Positions 58,176 through 64,000 of a stretch of 64,000 nt of DNA are shown one piece after another. The position numbers were made by a program, and so were the translations under genes. The notes beneath the pieces were generated by a model. That model was given only the letters and a program-made list of their open reading frames with translations, did no database searches and was not told the DNA's origin. The stretch's first letter is position 1. Each line of letters begins with the position of its first letter. Source of the stretch: Aeribacillus composti (GTDB lineage: Bacteria > Bacillota > Bacilli > Bacillales > Aeribacillaceae); the NCBI RefSeq assembly GCF_007827555.1, contig NZ_VISS01000001.1, positions 62,001 through 126,000 on the forward strand. The letters are read 5' to 3'.

Positions 58176-59606
58176 TTACGACGGCTGTTTTCCCTTCCCT
58201 TTTTTATATGCGGCATATAAGAAAAGGATAAACAAAACTGGGACTCCGACCAAAATGGAAATAAAAGGGATGCTCGCGCCTTTTTGTTCGTCCAGTTTAA
58301 AAATCTCCGATGTTTCCCGTTCCAAAGTGATCGTGTATCCGTCCTTTGAACTTTTTATGCTTCCCCCTTTTAAATACCCTCTCAATTCGTGATTATCCGG
58401 CAAATATCGAAATCCGATCGTTACGCTTTTTGTTTGCGATGTGTTGTTAATGGCAATAATGGATGTTTCATCACCGCTTTTTAATTGATAAACGAGCATG
58501 CCGTCCTTTTCATACAACAAATGATATTGCCCTGTTCGGAGAGAAGGCAGGATTTTGCGAATGTCGGCTAAATTTGTTATGTACTCGACTATTTCGGTGC
58601 TCGTGCGAAAATCCATCATCCGATAATTGACTGCTCCATTTCCGCCATCCAATGCAATCTCCGTCCCGTAATAAACAAAAGGAACAGCCGGTAAAGTATA
58701 TAAATACGTCAAGGCAAGTTTTAATCTTGTCACTGGAAACGCTTCATTCTCAACAGCTTTTCTTGTAAAACGAACGATATCCTCGTCATCTAAAAACGAA
58801 ACGACAGGCAGATTGGATTGCGTAAACCCGTCCAATCCTGAAAGCGGTTCATCCACATTCGAAAATGATTTTTGCACATTTTTCGCAAAATAGGTATTCA
58901 TCACGGCATCGATTCCACTGTTTTGATATGTATTCGGATCACCCCCGCCAATATCTGCCACTAAAACGAAATCTTTTTTGACAGACTTAACTTCTTCAGC
59001 CATTTTTTTAAAAAATTGAGGTTCAGTTCGATTCGCGTCAATCAACCGATACCCGTCAATATCACTTTGTTTGATCCACCATTTAGCGACATCGATTATA
59101 AATGCTTGAACGTCGGGGCGAGAAACATCGAATGTCGTACTTCCTTCAACAAACCATTCTTTTTTAGCTGGATCAGACAGCCAAGGGTGGTTCGGTCCTG
59201 TTTCGAAAACAAAATCTATCATGACCTTTAGATCACGTTTATGTGCTTCCTTTGTCAGCTGTTTTAAATCCTGCATTGTTCCAAAATGCTCGTCCACTTT
59301 TTTAAAGTCTTTCACCCATTTCCCATGAAAGCCGTTTGCCTCATTTTGAAATATTGGTGATAATGAAACGATTGTAAAGCCCATTCCTTTTATGTAATCC
59401 AGCTTTTTGATCACCCCTTGCAAGTCACCCCCAAGAAAATGTTCAAGACCGCCCTTTCTTTCGCCGTCATTGGCCGTCGTTCCATTGTAAAAGCGGTCAA
59501 CTGCTACGTGATAAATTGACTCATCCTGCAAGTTTACAGCGCTAGCAGTCGCTGAAAAACAAAAAAGCAATGAAACACACAAAATGAAGATCAATCCTTT
59601 TTTCAC
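58176..59606 (-). CDS. GH13 alpha-amylase-like protein, membrane-anchored, probably inactive
   Basis: 476 residues from a GTG behind AAGGAGG. It has a signal peptide (about 1-23), a GH13 barrel (about 30-370), a C-terminal beta domain and a final transmembrane helix with a basic tail (LFLYAAYKKGKGKQPS). GH13 regions can be aligned but are altered: region I reads DFVFETG (usual D-x-x-x-N-H), II GYRLIDANR (usual G-F-R-x-D, nucleophile shifted or lost), III VADIGGGD (usual G-E-x-W, acid Glu replaced by Asp), IV FLDDEDIVRF (usual F-x-x-N-H-D). It is therefore probably a sugar-binding pseudoenzyme at the cell surface. Confidence 0.82.
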   Translation of the reverse strand: MKKGLIFILCVSLLFCFSATASAVNLQDESIYHVAVDRFYNGTTANDGERKGGLEHFLGGDLQGVIKKLDYIKGMGFTIVSLSPIFQNEANGFHGKWVKDFKKVDEHFGTMQDLKQLTKEAHKRDLKVMIDFVFETGPNHPWLSDPAKKEWFVEGSTTFDVSRPDVQAFIIDVAKWWIKQSDIDGYRLIDANRTEPQFFKKMAEEVKSVKKDFVLVADIGGGDPNTYQNSGIDAVMNTYFAKNVQKSFSNVDEPLSGLDGFTQSNLPVVSFLDDEDIVRFTRKAVENEAFPVTRLKLALTYLYTLPAVPFVYYGTEIALDGGNGAVNYRMMDFRTSTEIVEYITNLADIRKILPSLRTGQYHLLYEKDGMLVYQLKSGDETSIIAINNTSQTKSVTIGFRYLPDNHELRGYLKGGSIKSSKDGYTITLERETSEIFKLDEQKGASIPFISILVGVPVLFILFLYAAYKKGKGKQPS

Positions 59607-60267
59607 TCGTCAAAATCCTCCTTATGTCAGCAAAATCCATGCTTGTCGCTCAATTCATCTAAGTTCGCCGCTTCAACTCTTCCGCAAAATCGGCAAGCGG
59701 TGTTGCATCTGTTTTGGTTTGCTGTCAATCTTCTCATCGAATGTATGTAATGTTTGATGGGATTTATCCCCTTTTCCGATGAGTTTTTCTTTATAAGCCT
59801 CGCGAATCACTCGCTGGCTTATCCCCGTTTCATTTGAAAGAGCCTTTATTCCTTCCATGCTAACTGAAAAATAAGTTTACATGTTTGAAATCATTGCGTT
59901 ACCTACATCATTTTGCCTGGATTGCGCCACGATCAAACAGTTCGTCAACGTATTCAAAAAGTTAGGTCAGTTAATTTTTCATTCATGATCTTCTTGAACT
60001 ATTATCTTACAACATGAACCGTACCAGGCCAAATTCGGATCTTATTGTAAGCTTCTCTCCCTGCTTGATTCCTAGACATTAGAAAATTTTTTGAAAACGT
60101 TCATCATTTTCATAAAAATCTTTTTTCTACCGATGAATCATTCAGTTTCTACAAAATGTTTATATATCTCTCCCCTCCCGCTCCCCTTGCAGATCATTTT
60201 TGAATTTCATTATAAAAAACATTATAACATGCTGAACATGTTTGTCCTTCTTTATTATAAAAAGCAA
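59607..60267. other. Intergenic segment with a small doubtful ORF
   Basis: A 61-codon minus-strand frame at 59673-59858 (ALSNETGISQRVIREAYKEK looks helix-turn-helix-like) has a shifted continuation DFAEELKRR, so it looks like the start of a broken gene. The rest shows no supported feature. Confidence 0.35.
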
Positions 60268-60389
60268 GGGGGTGTCTAATAAGTCGTTTTTACGGCTTAT
60301 TGACGCCCCCATTAATGTGTTAGAAACGTTGATATATCGGTGTGTATGATTTTTTGTTTTCAAGGCGATTTGACTTTCTAAGACAGCCT
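60268..60389. repeat. MITE-like repeat, copy 2
   Basis: About 122 bp, nearly identical to the copy at 63553-63679. It starts GGGGGTGTCTAATAAGTCG and ends GACTTTCTAAGACAGCC, imperfect inverted ends. An internal perfect arm set (GGGGG..AATAAG.CG / CG.CTTATT..CCCCC) forms a strong hairpin. It lies just downstream of asnO, where the hairpin plus TTTTTATA on the minus strand may act as its terminator. Confidence 0.85.
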
Positions 60390-60406
60390 CATTTTCCCTA
60401 AATTCA

Positions 60407-62251
60407 TCAAATGATATTAATCCGGTACTTTTCAAACCAAATGTGAATTTGCCAAAGATAGGCTAACAGCTGCGGTCCCGTCATCAGCTGTCCGTACCAT
60501 GGGCGTTGAAAAGATGCACCGTCTGTCTCTACTAATTTATTTAATGCAATCCCATCGAAAAGCTCGTGCAATATGGAGTCTTTCATGGCCAATACGTTTT
60601 CAAGCTGTTCTTTTACAAGCTTCGTATATTTCGGATGATGTGTTTTCGGATACGGGCTTTTTTTCCTGTAGACAACCTCCTTCGGCAAAAGATCTTCTAA
60701 GCTTTTCCGTAATAGGCCTTTTTCCCGATCGCCATATCGTTTCCATTCCCACGGAATATTCCAGACGTATTCGACAAGCCGGTGATCTGCAAACGGAACG
60801 CGCACTTCAAGCGATGCACCCATGCTCATGCGATCCTTTCGGTCAAGCAATGTTGTCATAAACCATATCATATTTAAGTAAAAAAGCTCCCGCCTTTTTC
60901 TTTCCGTTTCAGGTTCTCCATCTAAAACAGGTGTTTCTTCAATCGTTTTTTCATATTGCCTTAAAGCATATTCTTTTATATTCAGCTTTTTTTGCCAATC
61001 GTTCCGGAGCAGCTTGATCCGCTCATCTAATGAACGAATCCACGGAAATCCTTCTCTTGCCAATTCCTCAGGACGATAAAACCACGGATATCCGCCGAAA
61101 ATTTCGTCCGCACATTCTCCCGACAAGCTCACGACAAAGTCCTTATTAATTTGCCGGCAAAACCAAAGAAGTGAAGAATCGACGTCCGCCATCCCCGGAA
61201 GATCACGGACTTCAACTGCTTCCTGCAAATATGAGACAAGCTCTTCCTGTGTCATGATACATTCGTGATGAATGGTTTGAAAAGATTCCTTCATTAAATG
61301 AATCCAGTAGGCATCAGCATTCGGCTGAAACTCGCTTTGTTGAAAATACTCAGAATTCCCTTCGTAATCAATTGAATAAGTATGAAGATGCCCCTTTCCT
61401 TCCTTTTCAAATGTCCTGGCGGCAATCGCTGTAATGGCGCTCGAATCCAATCCTCCCGATAAAAACGTGCATAGCGGAACATCGCTGACAAGCTGTCTTG
61501 TGACGGCATCTATTAGTAATTCACGCACTTTTTCGACCGTTTCTTCAAAAGAATCCTCATGCGGATGGCTTTTAACGTTCCAATACCTCCATATTTTTAA
61601 GCCATCTCGACTAAAAACGAGGGCATGGGCGGGTCTAAGCTCTTCGATTCCTTTAAAAACGCCTGAACCTGGAGATCTCGACGGCCCCAGCGCCATAATT
61701 TCTTGCAGCCCTTCCTGATCGAGCAAAGCATCGACTTCAGGATTGGCTAAAAGGGCTTTTATTTCAGAAGCGAACAGAAAATTACCGTTGTTTTCATAAA
61801 AAAAGAGCGGTTTAACGCCAAGACGGTCGCGTGCTATAAATAATTTTTCATCTGCTGAATCCCAAACGGCAAAAGCATAAATTCCGTTTAAATGGTGCAC
61901 ACATTCTTCTTTCCACTCCATGTATGAAGCTAAAAGAACTTCCGTATCTGAGTGGCCGCGAAACGTATAGCCTTTTTTCAATAATTCTTTGCGAATATCT
62001 TCCGTATTGTATAGCTCGCCGTTATAACAAATCGTGTAGGAATTATCTTCTTTTTGTTTTGTCATCGGCTGTCGACCGCATTCCGGGTCAATGACAACAA
62101 GTCTTTTATGCCCGAACAATACGTGCTTCTTTCCCCAAATATTTGTATCATCAGGCCCTCTTTTGCTTAACGTGTCAATCATGTCTTCCATTATTTCAGT
62201 ATTTTGGAAAAGTGATTGTTGAAAATTTACCCAGCCAGCAATTCCACACAT
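60407..62251 (-). CDS. asnO: Asparagine synthetase (glutamine-hydrolysing), AsnO type
   Basis: 614 residues, the length of B. subtilis AsnO. The N-terminal Ntn amidotransferase begins MCGIAGWVNF with the nucleophile Cys2. GYTFRGHSDTEVLL is conserved. The C-terminal synthetase has the PP-loop FLSGGLDSSAITAIAAR near residue 258 and ECADEIFGGYPWFY near 350. In B. subtilis AsnO is made during sporulation. It lies beside a yisN-position gene and yisL. Confidence 0.93.
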   Translation of the reverse strand: MCGIAGWVNFQQSLFQNTEIMEDMIDTLSKRGPDDTNIWGKKHVLFGHKRLVVIDPECGRQPMTKQKEDNSYTICYNGELYNTEDIRKELLKKGYTFRGHSDTEVLLASYMEWKEECVHHLNGIYAFAVWDSADEKLFIARDRLGVKPLFFYENNGNFLFASEIKALLANPEVDALLDQEGLQEIMALGPSRSPGSGVFKGIEELRPAHALVFSRDGLKIWRYWNVKSHPHEDSFEETVEKVRELLIDAVTRQLVSDVPLCTFLSGGLDSSAITAIAARTFEKEGKGHLHTYSIDYEGNSEYFQQSEFQPNADAYWIHLMKESFQTIHHECIMTQEELVSYLQEAVEVRDLPGMADVDSSLLWFCRQINKDFVVSLSGECADEIFGGYPWFYRPEELAREGFPWIRSLDERIKLLRNDWQKKLNIKEYALRQYEKTIEETPVLDGEPETERKRRELFYLNMIWFMTTLLDRKDRMSMGASLEVRVPFADHRLVEYVWNIPWEWKRYGDREKGLLRKSLEDLLPKEVVYRKKSPYPKTHHPKYTKLVKEQLENVLAMKDSILHELFDGIALNKLVETDGASFQRPWYGQLMTGPQLLAYLWQIHIWFEKYRINII

Positions 62252-62388
62252 ATGCTTATCACCCCACTATCTATAACATGAAAGATGTAGCTATTGTATG
62301 CAAAAAAAGTTCAATGTTACCTGCCCATTTGTATAAAAAGAAAGCATTTTGTCTAAAACAATCAATAAAAAGTATTGAGGTGTTCATA

Positions 62389-62922
62389 TTGTTTTCGGAC
62401 ATAAAAAATGACCTTCTCCATAAACAAAAAAGGAGTTTTCGGACCGCAACCGTTGAAATGCTTCAAGCAGAACCGATTTTGATCGATGATGAAGATGATG
62501 AACAGATTTCTCTTGATGATTTAAACGATCAGCACATTGAACTTTTGAAAAACGGCCGATGGGTTGATATTGGACATAATAAGGAAGAATACTTGCGGTC
62601 AGGCGGAAAAATTCGAATCAAGAAGACATTCCCCTATGCATTTCATTCTTTTTTAAATGAATTGGATGATGAAAGCTTTATAATGTTTGTACACCATTTA
62701 AATGCTTTATCCTTTTCCGTTTATGACATCATTTACTGCCACAATCAATTGTTGTATCACCATGGAAACAAACCGATGAAAGGCGCTTCTGTTTTTATAT
62801 TTGATAATACGGATTCTCTTTGTGCAGTTCAGCATTTTTTCCATCGGGGAGACAAACAAAAAGACCTGTTTGAATTCACTGTAAGCACAGGGGAACGAAG
62901 CTTTGTCAGCTCTATTTCATAA
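62389..62922 (+). CDS. Hypothetical protein in the yisN position
   Basis: 177 residues from a TTG behind TTGAGG; earlier starts would fall within the asnO 5' region. The N-terminus LHKQKRSFRTATVEMLQAEP is followed by an acidic run (DDEDDEQ). The C-terminal half is aromatic-rich (FHSFLNELDDESFIMFVHHL, YDIIYCHNQLLYHHGN). No signal or membrane segment. Location between asnO and yisL fits YisN of B. subtilis, but I cannot confirm homology. Confidence 0.65.
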   Translation: MFSDIKNDLLHKQKRSFRTATVEMLQAEPILIDDEDDEQISLDDLNDQHIELLKNGRWVDIGHNKEEYLRSGGKIRIKKTFPYAFHSFLNELDDESFIMFVHHLNALSFSVYDIIYCHNQLLYHHGNKPMKGASVFIFDNTDSLCAVQHFFHRGDKQKDLFEFTVSTGERSFVSSIS

Positions 62923-63389
62923 CTGCAATTCAAGGAAAAAAGGATTTAGTTAAAAAGTACTTTTAAGACAGTCGGAGTAATGAAAGCTTTGCAATTGATA
63001 GGGGGAGTGCAGAAATAGTCATTTAAATTTTTTAAGGAGACACATAAAAAACAGCTGCAGCCTGATAATGCTGGATATTCAAAAAGATGCTATTCGTTCG
63101 AATTGTCATCCTGTGGCTAAGTATTTATTCAATGATGGGCGAAACAGACCGGCTGCCCAACATCAATGTAGACTGCGCTACAGAAAAATGTTTATAAAAA
63201 CAAAAATATGAACCTAAAACATTAGGATATTTACAAAAAGAAAGTAAACGTAAGCATCGCCTGCATTGAAACTTTTTTCCAATCATGGAATTTCGTCCAA
63301 CTTTTTGGCGATTAGCAAGGTTTCAATGAACTCATATCGAATTAATATTCAAGCCTTAATAAAAAACGAGATAAGGGGAGTTTCATAAT
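62923..63389. other. Intergenic segment
   Basis: No supported gene; AT-rich with scattered stop codons in all frames. Confidence 0.4.
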
Positions 63390-63512
63390 TTGGGGTGGTT
63401 ATTAGCTATTCCATTTATTTTGCTTGGAGCTTTTTTATTTTCATTAACCATTGATGATATAAAATATAGGCCATATAATTCTAATAATTATAGGATTTGG
63501 ATGTTTTTTTAA
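63390..63512 (+). CDS. Possible 40-residue membrane peptide
   Basis: A TTG start lies after GATAAGGGGAG. It encodes GWLLAIPFILLGAFLFSLTI then a polar tail DDIKYRPYNSNNY, one transmembrane helix with an inside-positive end. It may equally be the start of a truncated gene. No family recognised. Confidence 0.3.
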   Translation: MGWLLAIPFILLGAFLFSLTIDDIKYRPYNSNNYRIWMFF

Positions 63513-63552
63513 GGCTGGTTTTTATTGTCAAAGACAAGAAAGAAAAATAATA

Positions 63553-63679
63553 GGGGGGTGTCTAATAAGTCGTTTTTACGGCTTATTGACGCCCCCATTA
63601 ATGTTTTAGAAACGTTGATATATATCGGTGTTTATGATTTTTTGTTTTCAATGGCGATTTGACTTTCTAAGACAGCCCC
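63553..63679. repeat. MITE-like repeat, copy 3
   Basis: About 127 bp, near-identical to the copy at 60268-60389 (it has GGGGGG at the start, an extra TA in the ATATATATCGG part and GACAGCCCC at the end). It is non-coding. It has the same inverted ends and internal hairpin. It lies between the tiny membrane ORF and yisL. Confidence 0.85.
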
Positions 63680-63718
63680 AGCGAAATACGCTCCTATATT
63701 TTTGCATCAACATATTTT

Positions 63719-64000
63719 TTAAAAAGTAAGAGGCAGTCTAAATCCAAGCAAAATGACGAGAATCAGCACAATCCAAAAGCCGATCCAAATTCCTTTGGAC
63801 GATTCGTTTCTCTTCTTTTTGCCCAAAACCATTTCCATAAGCCCGATCAAAACAATGGCAAGGAAAATTTTAGCGACATATTCCCCTACATAGTTGGCCA
63901 TGCTGAACACATTATAGCGGAAAATTAATTCAAGTCCAGTTGCCAACACGATTAAATAAAAGATTCGCACAGCCATATGCAAACCTTTTGAAGGTTTGGC
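63719..64000 (-). CDS. yisL: UPF0344 membrane protein YisL, C-terminal part (cut by window edge)
   Basis: The minus-strand frame is open to the window edge and continues upstream of the internal Met as AKPSKGLHMAVRIFYLIVL. It has three helices, with GEYVAKIFLAIVLIGLMEMV and KGIWIGFWIVLILVILLG. This matches the UPF0344 family as remembered for YisL (GLMEM, GLWIGF motifs). The N-terminal helix lies outside the window. Function unknown. Confidence 0.85.
   Translation of the reverse strand, partial: AKPSKGLHMAVRIFYLIVLATGLELIFRYNVFSMANYVGEYVAKIFLAIVLIGLMEMVLGKKKRNESSKGIWIGFWIVLILVILLGFRLPLTF

Noticed and set aside
59673-59858. 61-codon helix-turn-helix-like gene
   Set aside because: The likely continuation is in another frame and no ribosome binding site is convincing, so it is noted only as part of the intergenic entry.
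60407-62251. Lasso cyclase, because of the asparagine synthetase fold
   Set aside because: It has the intact N-terminal Cys2 glutaminase and full AsnB/AsnO length, and no precursor or leader protease adjoins; it is the housekeeping asnO in its usual place.

Overview
The window is a chromosomal segment of a Bacillaceae bacterium. The core gene order matches, from memory, the Bacillus subtilis yisL-asnO / yitJ-yitW / argCJBD-carAB-argF / yjzC-yjzD-yjaU-yjaV-med / fabHA-fabF / yjaZ-appA-yjbA / trpS / spx-yjbE-mecA stretch, read in the opposite direction. T-box, SAM riboswitch, CtsR-type and FapR-type sites, strong AGGAGG ribosome binding sites and TTG/GTG starts all fit a low-to-moderate GC Firmicute. 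Species cannot be fixed; clpB at this place and a yitJ-metH pair suggest a lineage other than B. subtilis itself.

Layout. 1-14.3 kb: cardiolipin synthase (cut by the window edge), mecA, a TerC-type membrane protein, spx, T-box controlled trpS, yjbA, a lone AppA-like peptide-binding lipoprotein, the yjaZ metalloprotease, fabF-fabH, a small acidic protein, med, yjaV, yjaU and yjzD. 14.3-27.5 kb: a mobile-element-like repeat, a structured non-coding segment, clpB with a CtsR box, yjzC, and the complete arginine operon argC-J-B-D-carA-carB-argF on the minus strand. 27.7-38.3 kb: yitW, yitV, yitU, yitS, several micro-ORFs, a Crh/HPr-like protein, yitK, then a SAM riboswitch driving yitJ-metH.

38.4-49.8 kb is an accessory region. 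It holds a decayed ABC transporter, then an AT-rich intact cassette (39.7-44.3 kb): a 42-residue peptide with four cysteines spaced C-x3-C-x3-C-x3-C, two radical SAM/SPASM enzymes and an ABC exporter. This is a probable sactipeptide (thioether-bridged bacteriocin) locus and the most interesting item in the window. It is followed by the frameshifted tail of an alpha-galactosidase, an SDR stress oxidoreductase, a small membrane protein, a second AT-rich ABC transporter, and the 5' end of a group II intron sitting immediately behind a terminator.

49.8-64 kb: a very large sortase-anchored surface protein with lamin-tail and metallophosphoesterase domains, a YkgB-type lactonase, a DUF1284 protein, a membrane-anchored GH13 amylase-like protein whose catalytic residues look lost, asnO, a probable yisN-position gene, yisL (cut by the window edge), and two near-identical copies of a ~120-bp MITE-like repeat whose third, diverged copy lies at 14.3 kb. 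No tRNA, rRNA or CRISPR array was seen.
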